Assembly: GCA_964507185.1 (NCBI GenBank)
Contig: CAZDOY010000005.1
Location: 52,254 to 116,253, forward strand
DNA: 64,000 nucleotides
Reading direction: 5' to 3'
Source: CAVRTJ01 sp964507185
Lineage (GTDB): Bacteria; Acidobacteriota; UBA4820; DSQY01
A model generated the notes under the pieces. It was not told the DNA's origin. It saw only the letters and a program-made list of their open reading frames with translations, and made no database searches. Position numbers and translations under genes: made by a program. Positions 41,408 through 49,481 of this stretch are shown here, piece by piece; within the stretch, counting starts at the first letter, position 1; the number at the start of each line of letters is the position of its first letter.

Positions 41408-42615
41408 CCGCCCGTCCCCCGAAGGTCCACGCCGTAGGCCTTGAGCATGCTGCGCGCGACCACGCGTTTGTGCACCTCGTCCGGCCCGTCGTAGATGCGG
41501 GCCGCCCGTTCGTGCCTGTACCAGAACGCCAGCGGCGTATCGTCCGTCATGCCCAGGGCGCCGTGGACCTGTACGGCGCGGTCGAGAACACGCTGGAGCA
41601 CACCCGCCACGTGGAATTTGATGAGCGACACGTCCTCCCGGGACTCGCCCTGCCGGTCGATGGTCCACGCGGCCTGAAGGACCATCAGCCTCGCGGCTTC
41701 GATCTCGGCGCGGGACTCGGCGATCCAGGCCTGCACGGTCTGCTGGGCGGCCAGCGGCCGTCCGGGGGCCAGCTCCCGCTCGGCGGCGTGGCGGCACATG
41801 AGGTCGAGCGCACGGCGGCACACGCCGATCCACCGGCTCACGTGGTGGATGCGTCCCGGACCGAGCCTCGACTGGGCCAGCTTGAAGCCTCCGCCCACCG
41901 GTCCGAGCACGGCGTCGGCGGGCACGCGGACGCCGTGCAGCATGAGTTCGCCGTGGCTCAACCAGCCGCCCCCGGCGTGTCCCATGACCGAGACGTTGCG
42001 TATCAGCTCGAAACCCTCGGTGTCCGTGGGGACCAGGAACATACTGGCCCGGGCGTAGTGGTTGGAGGCGGACGGGTCGGTCACGGCCATCACCACCGCC
42101 ACCGAAGCGCCGTCGGCCGCCGTGGCGAACCACTTGTGGCCGCGCAGCACCCACCCGTCGCCGCGGCGCTCGGCCGTCGTGCTCATCCAGACCGGGTTGG
42201 AGCCGGCGTGCTCGGGCTCGGTCATGAGGAAGGTGCTGCGGATCTCGCCGCGCACGAGCGGGCCGAGCCAACGGGCCTTCTGTTCGTCCGTCCCGTGGGC
42301 GTGGAGCAGTTCCATGTTACCCACGTCGGGGGCGGCGAAGTTGAAGGCGTAGTGGCCCAGGGGGTGCATGCCGAGCACCTCGGAGAGCTGGGCCTGCTCG
42401 AGCAGGGTCAGCCCCGCGCCACCTTCTGCCGCCTGCACGTGGGGCGCGAAGAGCCCCGTGCCCTTGGCCCGCTCCCGGACGGGGGCCATGCGCGCCTCCA
42501 GGTCCTTCCAGCCCTGCGCCATGAGCGTCCGCTCGACGGGTTCCACCTCGCGGGCGCAGAAATCGCGCGCCAGTTCGCGCATGGCAACGACACGGTCCGA
42601 AGGGGAGAAATCCAT
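41404..42615 (-). CDS. Acyl-CoA dehydrogenase, ACAD10/11 (LvaC-like) type
   Basis: The 403-residue flavoprotein has all three ACAD domains: N-terminal helices, the middle beta domain (FLMTEPEHAGSNPVWMSTT, GWVLRGHKWFATAA) and C-terminal helices with QVHGALGMTDDTPLAFWYRHERAARIYDGPDEVHK (split: VHGALGMTDDTPLA and RIYDGPDEVHKRVVAR). RIYDGPDEVH is characteristic of the ACAD10/11 and LvaC subgroup, which acts on 4-phosphoacyl-CoAs. The start at 42615 has AGGAGAT upstream and lies 18 bases after the kinase-SDR gene. The pairing with an APH-type kinase supports the 4-hydroxyacyl-CoA assignment; substrate preference is inference. Confidence 0.9.
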   Translation of the reverse strand: MDFSPSDRVVAMRELARDFCAREVEPVERTLMAQGWKDLEARMAPVRERAKGTGLFAPHVQAAEGGAGLTLLEQAQLSEVLGMHPLGHYAFNFAAPDVGNMELLHAHGTDEQKARWLGPLVRGEIRSTFLMTEPEHAGSNPVWMSTTAERRGDGWVLRGHKWFATAADGASVAVVMAVTDPSASNHYARASMFLVPTDTEGFELIRNVSVMGHAGGGWLSHGELMLHGVRVPADAVLGPVGGGFKLAQSRLGPGRIHHVSRWIGVCRRALDLMCRHAAERELAPGRPLAAQQTVQAWIAESRAEIEAARLMVLQAAWTIDRQGESREDVSLIKFHVAGVLQRVLDRAVQVHGALGMTDDTPLAFWYRHERAARIYDGPDEVHKRVVARSMLKAYGVDLRGTGG

Positions 42616-42633
42616 AGCTCATCTCCTCGCTGG

Positions 42634-44460
42634 TCAGGCCAGCAGGCCGCCGTCGACCGTCAGGCAGGCGCCCGTGACGTAGACGGCCGCCTCGCTCGCC
42701 AGGTAGAGAAAGGCCGGGGCGATCTCGGCGGGGTCCGCCACGCGGCCGAGCGGCACCATCGGCAGAATCGTCCTGAGAAGGGCCTCGTTCCCGGTGAGGG
42801 CCGAGGCGAATTTGGTATCGGTGATACCCGGGAGCACGGCGTTGACGCGGATGCCGAACGGGGCGCACTCCCTGGCGAAGGCGCGCGTCATGCTGATGAT
42901 CGCCGCCTTGGTGACCGAGTAGATGCCCTGCAGCGGCGCCGGGTTTACGCCGTTCACCGACGAGGTGTTGAGGATCACGCCGCCGCCCTGCTCCCGCATG
43001 GCCCGCCCGGCCAGCTGGCAGAGGTGAAAATAGCCGGCCAGGTTCACGTCGACGGTCTTTGCGACCATCGAATCAGGCGTGTCGAGGATGTGGCCGAAGT
43101 ACGGATTGGTCGCCGCGTTGTTCACGAGGATGTCCAGGCGCCCCAGCTCTTCAACGACGCCCTCGATGAGGGCCTGGCGTTGCCGCGCGTCCCCGACGTG
43201 GCAGGCTTTGGCCGTGGCCCGGCCCCCCGCTTCCCGGATGCTTGCGGCCACGGCTTCGCACGCCTCGAGCTTCCGCGAGGAGACCACGACGTGCGCACCC
43301 TGGTTGGCGAAGAGGCGGGCGACCGCCTCGCCGATGCCCCGGCTGGCCCCCGTGATCACGGCCACCTTCCCGTCCAGCCTGAAGGCCCGGTCCGTTTGCA
43401 GGGCGGCCATGCGCGAGGCCTTTGTCCGCCCGGCTTCCCATTCGCGGATGACCTTAAGGGCCTGGTCCGACAGGATCGTCACGGCCTGGCCGAAGGTCGC
43501 GAAGCGGCGGTCGTCGGTCTGGCCCAGCTTGAACCGGGCGTAGATCTGCTGGGCGATGGCGGCGAGGCGGAGAAGGCCGTAGACGTAATAGTAGGTGAAG
43601 TCCCCGATGGGCCTGCCGGTGCGCTCGGCGTAGCGGGCCACGACTTCGTGGCGGGTCATCATGCCCGGCAGGGTCGTCGGCTGCGTCCTCACGGCCTTGA
43701 GCGGTGCCGGGTCGTTCCGCTCCACCCAGTAGGCGAGGGATGCGCCCAGGTCCATCAGCGGATCGCCCACCGCGGCCATCTCCCAGTCCAGGACGCCGAC
43801 GATGCGCGTGACGTCGCCGGGGGCGACCACCATGTTGTCCAGCTTGAAATCGTTGTGTATGAGGCAGGCGCCCGACTCGGCGGGCATGTGCTCCTGGAGC
43901 CAGGCGATGATCGCCTCGCATCGCGGTACGTCCTCGGTACGCGCCGCGCGGTACCGTGCGGCCCAGCCTTCGATCTGACGCTTGACGTATCCCTCCGCCT
44001 TGCCCAGGTCCGCGAGGCCGGTTTCCTCCAGGTTCAATCCGTGCAGGTCCGCGTGCAGGTCGACCAGGTTCTCGCACAGGGTTCGTGCCTGCTCCGCCGA
44101 GACTTCCTCGGGCAGGTCCCGCCCGATGGTCCTGCCCTCCAGAAACTCCATCACGAAGAACGGGGTTCCAAGAATTCCGGGGTCCTCGCCGACCGCGACC
44201 ACGTTGGGCACCAGCGGGAAATGGGGCCGGACGGCGGTGAGTACGCGCGCCTCGCGAACCATGTCGTGGGCCGTGGCCGCCTTCTTTCCGGGCGGCGCGC
44301 GGCGCACGACCAGCTTCCGGTCGCCCGCCCGTATCAGCGCCGTCAGGTTCGACACGCCGCCGCGGAAGGGTGTCAGGGCGACTCCAGCAGGGTCTGCGAA
44401 GGCGGGGTCCACGTCGGCCAGGAACCGGCAGAGCGCGTTCAGGTCAAAGAGTTCGCTCAT
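42634..44460 (-). CDS. Fusion of APH-type kinase (LvaA/ACAD10-11-like) and SDR dehydrogenase (LvaD-like)
   Basis: This 608-residue protein is one uninterrupted frame with two domains. Residues 1-345 are an aminoglycoside-phosphotransferase-like kinase: phosphate loop region PFRGGVSNLT (31-40), Lys of VVRRAP/EFLEGR lobe, catalytic loop IHNDFKLDN (201-209) and metal motif GVLDWEMA (222-229). Residues 355-608 are a short-chain dehydrogenase: GASRGIGEA (371-379), NNAA (447-450), Ser501, and YSVTK (514-518), ending VTGACLTVDGG. TAGGAGA precedes ATG 44460. The kinase resembles those fused to ACAD in eukaryotic ACAD10/11 and stand-alone LvaA; SDR resembles LvaD. The next gene is the ACAD, so the operon can reduce, phosphorylate and rearrange a 4-oxo/4-hydroxyacyl-CoA. 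Confidence 0.9.
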   Translation of the reverse strand: MSELFDLNALCRFLADVDPAFADPAGVALTPFRGGVSNLTALIRAGDRKLVVRRAPPGKKAATAHDMVREARVLTAVRPHFPLVPNVVAVGEDPGILGTPFFVMEFLEGRTIGRDLPEEVSAEQARTLCENLVDLHADLHGLNLEETGLADLGKAEGYVKRQIEGWAARYRAARTEDVPRCEAIIAWLQEHMPAESGACLIHNDFKLDNMVVAPGDVTRIVGVLDWEMAAVGDPLMDLGASLAYWVERNDPAPLKAVRTQPTTLPGMMTRHEVVARYAERTGRPIGDFTYYYVYGLLRLAAIAQQIYARFKLGQTDDRRFATFGQAVTILSDQALKVIREWEAGRTKASRMAALQTDRAFRLDGKVAVITGASRGIGEAVARLFANQGAHVVVSSRKLEACEAVAASIREAGGRATAKACHVGDARQRQALIEGVVEELGRLDILVNNAATNPYFGHILDTPDSMVAKTVDVNLAGYFHLCQLAGRAMREQGGGVILNTSSVNGVNPAPLQGIYSVTKAAIISMTRAFARECAPFGIRVNAVLPGITDTKFASALTGNEALLRTILPMVPLGRVADPAEIAPAFLYLASEAAVYVTGACLTVDGGLLA

Positions 44461-44511
44461 GGTCGTCTCCTACGGGCCGGGTCATCCCGGTCCAGCGGGG
44501 CGAAGACCGGG

Positions 44512-44533
44512 TCGTGGACACGCGTGTCCACGA
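44512..44533. promoter_or_regulatory. 22-bp perfect palindrome, candidate operator
   Basis: The half-site TCGTGGACACG is followed directly by its exact reverse complement. It lies 52-73 bases upstream of the kinase-SDR start and 196 bases before the divergent ERCC4 gene. A perfect palindrome of this length is a strong candidate for a homodimeric repressor site (TetR, GntR or LacI size); no regulator gene is adjacent. Confidence 0.65.
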
Positions 44534-44728
44534 TCGCCCGCCGTGCTTCGGCCGGGCCCGCCCGCCTCGTGAGCCGTTTTCGTTCGCCGAGCGAGCGCGC
44601 TGCCAATCCGGGCCCCGGCTCCTCAATCATTCGACTGTAGTGAAGCGCTTTCGGAGTGTCAATGGATGAGATCGTCCGCAAGTTCCGGAGGCCGCTTTGG
44701 TATGATTGCTGCGGGAAGGGATCGAGGC

Positions 44729-45397
44729 ATGACCGGGAAGAGCGCCGTCTTGGAGATAGTCGCTGACGACCGGGAGCCGGAGTCGGTGCTGAACGCCTTG
44801 AAGGCGCTGCCCGCCGTCGAGGTGTCCGTGGCCCGCCTGGAACTCGGTGATTATCGGGTCGGGGACGATCTGCTCGTGGAACGCAAGACCCTGGTCGACT
44901 TCGCCGTGTCCGTGGTGGACGGGCGCCTTTTCTCTCAGGCGTCGCGGCTCGCGCGCTCGGAGAAGAGAAGCCTGATGATTCTGGAAGGCCGCGGTTCGGA
45001 CCTCGCCTCCACCGGCATTCGAAGGGAGGCGCTCCAGGGGGCGCTGATCTCTCTCTCCCTGATCTTCGGCATTCCTGTTCTGCGTTCGATGGACGAGCAG
45101 GAGACGGCCCGCCTGATCCTCTACGCGGAGAGCCAGTACCGCGCCTTTGCGGCCGTCGGGCGGCATCGGTGCGGCTACCGCCCGAAAGGCAAACGGAAGC
45201 GTCAGCTCTATATCCTCCAGGGACTGCCGGGCATCGGCCCCGAACGAGCCGCGAGACTGCTGGACGCCTTCGGCTCGGTGGAGGCCGTGTTGCGCGCCGA
45301 CGTCGAGAACCTCGTCGAGGTGAAGGGTCTCGGAAGGAAAACGGCCGAAGCCATCCGTCGGTCCGTCAGCGAATCGGCCGCCGCTTACCGCTTGTGA
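44729..45397 (+). CDS. ERCC4 (XPF/Mus81-type) nuclease with HhH domain
   Basis: The 222-residue protein has an XPF/Mus81 nuclease domain (about 5-140) with VADDREPESV and the active-site signature GDDLLVERKTLVD (GDx(n)ERKx3D), followed by tandem helix-hairpin-helix motifs (about 160-215; LQGLPGIGPERAARLL, LVEVKGLGRKTAEAI). It is organised like the archaeal/eukaryotic structure-specific endonucleases that cut flaps and forks, in a small form. ATG 44729 has GAAGGG 8 bases upstream; an in-frame ATG at 44702 with GGAGG is an alternative. It is a lone gene; the role in repair or recombination is inferred from the family. Confidence 0.9.
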   Translation: MTGKSAVLEIVADDREPESVLNALKALPAVEVSVARLELGDYRVGDDLLVERKTLVDFAVSVVDGRLFSQASRLARSEKRSLMILEGRGSDLASTGIRREALQGALISLSLIFGIPVLRSMDEQETARLILYAESQYRAFAAVGRHRCGYRPKGKRKRQLYILQGLPGIGPERAARLLDAFGSVEAVLRADVENLVEVKGLGRKTAEAIRRSVSESAAAYRL

Positions 45398-45662
45398 TCC
45401 AGACCGGACTCGACCTTGCGATCCGGCGAGACGGGGCCGAGGCGTGCGGACCGGCCATTTGGGCACAAGGACACATCGCGAGGAGATTGCGCAGAAAGGG
45501 CCCTGGGTTCTCCGTTTCGATTTCTCTCGAAAGTTACTGAACGATTCAAGATTGCTCACAAGCAAAATGAACTGGCATTTGCTGGAACAGGAACTTATGT
45601 TGAAATAAATGATAACGATAATCGTTATTGTTTTCTAACTGAGGCGAAGAGAGGGAAGCGCC
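45398..45662. other. AT-richer regulatory region upstream of the Fur-family gene
   Basis: These 265 bases hold no gene. The last third (45520-45645) is markedly AT-rich for this genome and contains the Fur/PerR-type operator and a TTGAAA (45600-45605) that could be a -35 element. Confidence 0.5.
45612..45628. promoter_or_regulatory. Fur/PerR-family operator (7-1-7 box)
   Basis: ATAACGAT-A-ATCGTTAT is a perfect 8-1-8 inverted repeat whose core TAACGAT-A-ATCGTTA has the 7-1-7 geometry of Fur-family boxes. It lies about 35 bases upstream of the regulator gene start, so autoregulation is expected, extending to katG if they are one transcript. Confidence 0.8.
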
Positions 45663-46103
45663 ATGCCCAAACCGTTCAAGTACAAGGACGCCATCGTCGC
45701 CCTTCTGGAAGAAAACCCCATTCACCCAACCGTGGACTGGATTCACGGCCAACTCAGAGAAGACCACCCACGGGTGAGCTTGGCCACCGTGTACAGGACG
45801 TTGAGGCTTCTGGTCGCGGACGGCACTTTGTGCGAGTTGCCCTTCGGGACGAGCGAGAGCCGTTTCGGACTGGCCATGGAGCAGAGACACTACCACTTCA
45901 TCTGCGAAAGGTGCCACAAGATTCTCGACCTTGGGATCAGGCCGAGGATCCGGCTCGAGCGGTCCGTGGAGTCCGAGACGGGGCACCACGTAAGCCGTCA
46001 CACCATGGAGTTCTACGGGGTGTGCCGGGACTGCCTCGAAGAACAAGCGTCGGAAAGAAAGTCGCGCTCCGCCGGCCGAATGCCGACCGGCAAAAGGAGG
46101 TGA
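45663..46103 (+). CDS. Fur-family regulator, PerR-like
   Basis: The 146-residue protein has the winged-helix N-domain (HPTVDWIHGQLREDHPRVSLATVYRTLRLL) and C-terminal metal domain with HYHFICERCHKILDLG and the second Cys pair CRDCLEE, giving the structural Zn(Cys)4 site CxxC...CxxC. With katG and a ferritin-like remnant downstream it is most likely a peroxide-sensing PerR rather than an iron-sensing Fur. The start at 45663 has AGGGAAG upstream. A 7-1-7 box sits at 45612-45628. A basic tail (KSRSAGRMPTGKRR) is longer than usual. Confidence 0.92.
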   Translation: MPKPFKYKDAIVALLEENPIHPTVDWIHGQLREDHPRVSLATVYRTLRLLVADGTLCELPFGTSESRFGLAMEQRHYHFICERCHKILDLGIRPRIRLERSVESETGHHVSRHTMEFYGVCRDCLEEQASERKSRSAGRMPTGKRR

Positions 46104-46107
46104 CCGC

Positions 46108-46248
46108 ACGAATATCACACGGAAAGCGATTCTGGATGGGTTGAACAAAGACCTCGAATGGGAATACGGCCCCCGCCACGCCCTCAAGGACATTCTCATC
46201 ATGGAAGAAGAACACAAGCGGGATCCTCTGACGGTCCTGAGAAAGTGA
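46108..46248 (+). pseudogene. Remnant of a ferritin-like protein, internally deleted
   Basis: Directly after the regulator, a strong AGGAGG (46095-46100) is followed 7 bases later by ACG and 45 sense codons before TGA. The peptide joins ILDGLNKDLEWEYG to RHALKDILIMEEEHKRDP, the usual N-terminal and C-terminal helices of bacterioferritin-like proteins, with some 100 residues between them missing. A lost ATG (now ACG) and an internal deletion would explain it. A functional micro-protein starting at ACG is less likely. Position between PerR and KatG fits an iron/peroxide regulon. Confidence 0.6.
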
Positions 46249-46317
46249 TTTCAGCCCTGCCACCTCGAGAGCGAGCGGGCGGGGCTTTACCCGTGGATAT
46301 GGAAAGGAGCCAAAGTC

Positions 46318-48513
46318 ATGAGTGAAGAAAGCAAATGCCCGGTTACGGGCATGGGGCAAGGACGCGCCGGCGGCGGCACGTCCATCAAAGACTGGTGGCC
46401 GGATCGGCTCGAACTGAAGATCCTGCGCCAGAACTGTGCCAAGTCGAACCCGATGGGCAGGGACTTCAACTACGCAAAAGAGTTCGAAAACCTCGACCTG
46501 TCTGCCGTCAAGAAGGACCTGCGTGCCCTGATGACCGAATCGCAGGATTGGTGGCCGGCGGACTTCGGACACTACGGACCACTCTTTGTCCGCATGGCCT
46601 GGCACGCGGCCGGCACCTACCGCATCCACGACGGCCGAGGTGGTGCGGGAAGCGGCCAGCAGCGCTTCGCCCCGGTCAACAGCTGGCCCGATAACGTCAG
46701 CCTCGACAAGGCGCGCCGGCTTTTGTGGCCGGTCAAGCAGAAGTACGGCCGAAAGATCTCCTGGGCCGACCTGATGATCCTTGCAGGCAACGTGGCGCTG
46801 GAGTCCATGGGTTTCAAGACGTTCGGGTTCGGCGGGGGGCGGGAGGACGCCTGGGAGCCGGATGAATCCGTCTACTGGGGAACCGAAACCACATGGCTGG
46901 GGGACGAACGATACACAGGGGAACGCGACCTCGACAATCCCCTCGCAGCCGTGCAGATGGGCCTGATCTACGTGAACCCCGAAGGCCCCAACGGGAAGCC
47001 CGACCCGGTGGCCGCGGCCACGGACATTCGCGAGACCTTCGCCCGCATGGCCATGAACGACGAAGAAACCGTCGCGCTCATAGCAGGCGGCCACACTTTC
47101 GGCAAGACGCACGGCGCAGGCCCCGCGTCCCACGTAGGCCCAGAGCCGGAAGCGGCGCCCATCGAAGAGCAGGGTCTTGGCTGGAAGAGCAGCTTCGGAT
47201 CGGGCAAGGCCGGCGACGCGATCACCAGCGGCATTGAGGTCACCTGGACCCAGACGCCGACGCATTGGAGCAACTATTTCTTTGAGAACCTGTTCGGGTA
47301 CGAATGGGAGCTGACGAAGAGCCCGGCGGGCGCACACCAATGGGTGGCCAAGGGCGCCGGCGCGGCGGTCCCGGACGCCCACGATCCGTCGAAGAAGCAC
47401 CCGCCCACCATGCTCACCACGGACCTGTCTCTTCGGATGGATCCGGCTTACGAAAAGATCTCGCGCCGCTTCTACGAGCATCCGGACGAGCTTGCAGACG
47501 CCTTCGCCCGCGCGTGGTTTAAGCTGACCCACCGCGACATGGGCCCTCGCGCGCGCTATCTGGGTCCTGAAGTCCCGGACGAAGAGCTGATCTGGCAGGA
47601 CCCCATTCCCGCCGTCGACCACGAACTCATCGACGGGAATGATATCGCCGCCCTTAAGAAAACGGTTCTCACTTCGGGCCTTTCGGTTTCGGAATTGGTA
47701 TCGACCGCCTGGGCGTCGGCGTCCACTTTCCGAGGCTCCGACAAGCGAGGCGGCGCCAACGGCGCGCGCATCCGTCTCGCCCCCCAGAAAGACTGGGCCG
47801 TCAACGAACCCGAGAAGCTGGCGAAGGCGCTGAAGACCCTCGAGGGCATCCGGCGCGAGTTCAACGGATTGCAATCGGGCGGCAAGAAGGTCTCGCTCGC
47901 CGACCTTATCGTTCTGGCCGGCTGCGCCGGTGTCGAAAAGGCCGCTAAGGACGCCGGTCAGGAGGTGACGGTCCCTTTCACGCCCGGAAGAATGGACGCC
48001 TCGCAGGAACAGACGGACGCGGAGGCCTTCGCCGTTCTCGAACCCGTCGCCGACGGATTCCGCAACTACCTCAAGGGCACATTCAGCGTGAAGGCCGAGA
48101 CCCTGCTGGTCGACAAGGCGCAGCTGCTGACCCTGACCGTACCCGAGATGACGGTCTTGGTGGGCGGCATGCGGGTGCTGGGCACCAACGCCGGCAATAC
48201 CGGACACGGTGTCTTCACCAAGCGCCCCGGGACCCTGACCAACGACTTCTTCGTGAACCTCCTCGACATGGGCACGGTGTGGAAGCCGGTCTCGGGCGAC
48301 AAAGACCTCTTCGAGGGCCGCGACCGCACAACCGGCGAGTTGAAATGGACCGCCACCCGCGTCGATCTCATCTTCGGCTCGCATTCCGAATTGCGCGCCG
48401 TGGCCGAGGTCTACGGGTGCTCGGACGGCAAGGAGAAGTTCGTCCGAGATTTCGTGGCGGCCTGGAACAAGGTCATGAACCTCGACCGCTTCGACCTGGC
48501 TACCAGGTCCTGA
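46318..48513 (+). CDS. katG: Catalase-peroxidase KatG
   Basis: KatG is a bifunctional haem enzyme that removes H2O2. The 731-residue protein has the distal site RMAWHAAGTYR (Arg92, Trp95, His96), the Tyr of GLIYVNPEGP (about 217) that with Trp and Met forms the cross-linked adduct, and the proximal His in GGHTFGKTHGAG (about 258), plus the second degenerate peroxidase half. Length is normal. AAAGGAG precedes ATG 46318. It follows the PerR-like gene and the ferritin remnant in the same direction, the expected peroxide-stress arrangement. GACCTGG-CTA-CCAGGTC (48493-48509) forms a 7-bp hairpin over the last codons. Confidence 0.97.
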   Translation: MSEESKCPVTGMGQGRAGGGTSIKDWWPDRLELKILRQNCAKSNPMGRDFNYAKEFENLDLSAVKKDLRALMTESQDWWPADFGHYGPLFVRMAWHAAGTYRIHDGRGGAGSGQQRFAPVNSWPDNVSLDKARRLLWPVKQKYGRKISWADLMILAGNVALESMGFKTFGFGGGREDAWEPDESVYWGTETTWLGDERYTGERDLDNPLAAVQMGLIYVNPEGPNGKPDPVAAATDIRETFARMAMNDEETVALIAGGHTFGKTHGAGPASHVGPEPEAAPIEEQGLGWKSSFGSGKAGDAITSGIEVTWTQTPTHWSNYFFENLFGYEWELTKSPAGAHQWVAKGAGAAVPDAHDPSKKHPPTMLTTDLSLRMDPAYEKISRRFYEHPDELADAFARAWFKLTHRDMGPRARYLGPEVPDEELIWQDPIPAVDHELIDGNDIAALKKTVLTSGLSVSELVSTAWASASTFRGSDKRGGANGARIRLAPQKDWAVNEPEKLAKALKTLEGIRREFNGLQSGGKKVSLADLIVLAGCAGVEKAAKDAGQEVTVPFTPGRMDASQEQTDAEAFAVLEPVADGFRNYLKGTFSVKAETLLVDKAQLLTLTVPEMTVLVGGMRVLGTNAGNTGHGVFTKRPGTLTNDFFVNLLDMGTVWKPVSGDKDLFEGRDRTTGELKWTATRVDLIFGSHSELRAVAEVYGCSDGKEKFVRDFVAAWNKVMNLDRFDLATRS

Positions 48514-49481
48514 CAGGACGGGAAACGCGGGAGGCTACGGTGGCATCGGGCCGGAGCCTCCTGCCTGACCGCGGTCATCGGTACGCAAAGAACCAGCGGG
48601 CTGGAAACCACTGCTCGGGCTTCCATAAGCTTCATGAAGTTGACGCCATGAGCGCGCTAGTGGCTTTGGGAGAGATCTAAGGCAGATAGAACAGAGAAAG
48701 CCATGGGCCGGAAGCGGTTGTCCGGCACCCCTCGGCATAAAGCAGGAAAACCGGCGGGTCGGCAAAAATCACGCAATCACGCGGGATGTGCCCGGTCCGA
48801 CCCAGATGAAGCCCTTGCGGTGGGACGGCGCTGGGGCGGACCTTCTTCGGACGGCTGCTGCCCCAGGCGGGCTGCTGAGGGACCCGCATGGGCCGCGCGC
48901 AAGCGGCTTGCGGGTCGCATGCGAGGCGCGGCGAGGAAGACAGGGTGAGCACCCTTTCAACGAGCCGGAACGAAGCAGGTGGCCCGCAACCCCTTGCGCC
49001 GGAAGGGTTTCCGCGGCACGGTCCCGCCTGCTGTGTTGTCGCTCCTCGACGATGCACACTGGCATCGACGTCGTAGCGACGCCTTGTATCCGGGACCGTG
49101 GCGCCGGCAACGCGACCTACGTGGGCCCCTCAGCCGCCCGCCTAACGCTCCATGTCTTCACCGCGACGATGTAAGCCCCGTCGCGGCCCTGGCGAACCAC
49201 TTGTGGCCGCCCGGCACCCACCCGTCGCAGCGGGCGGCCGTCCGTCGCAAAAATGAGACACGATGAGAGACTCCCCCGTTGGAATGCGAAACCCTCGCGC
49301 CATGAAAATGCCCGTGCCACCCGGTTTCCAGGGGGGGGGAGGTTCCACGGCAGCCGAAGGCAGGACGTGGTACGCGTCTTGCTGCTCCAATGGTCGAGTT
49401 CAGGCTCGACCGCGGGGGATTGTCGCCCGGCGCTGAGCGAAGTTCTACATTGGGTTCAGGACATAGGAGTCGCAAGGGAGT
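48514..49481. other. 968-bp region without an intact gene
   Basis: I find no credible gene here. Just after katG, GGAGGCT and AGCCTCC (48530-48536, 48555-48561) can pair around an 18-base loop, a possible weak terminator without a T tract. At about 49190-49245 there is a short remnant related to the acyl-CoA dehydrogenase gene. The rest appears to be degraded DNA with no conserved reading frame. Confidence 0.6.
49190..49245 (-). pseudogene. Short remnant related to the acyl-CoA dehydrogenase gene
   Basis: On the minus strand this encodes DGWVPGGHKWFARAA, close to DGWVLRGHKWFATAA of the ACAD gene at 41404-42615. At DNA level a 20-base identical run (about 49192-49212, matching 42122-42142) is followed by further matching blocks. 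Frame and flanks are not preserved, so it is a decayed copy of a related gene rather than a working one. Confidence 0.55.

Noticed and set aside
42634..44460. Two separate genes (kinase and SDR) rather than a fusion
   Set aside because: No stop codon or frameshift separates the domains; an internal ATG at the SDR start (residue 351) exists, but the frame is continuous, so a fusion is the simpler reading.
48530..48561. Intrinsic terminator after katG
   Set aside because: The stem GGAGGCT/AGCCTCC has an 18-base loop and no T run, so it is kept only as a note in the intergenic entry.
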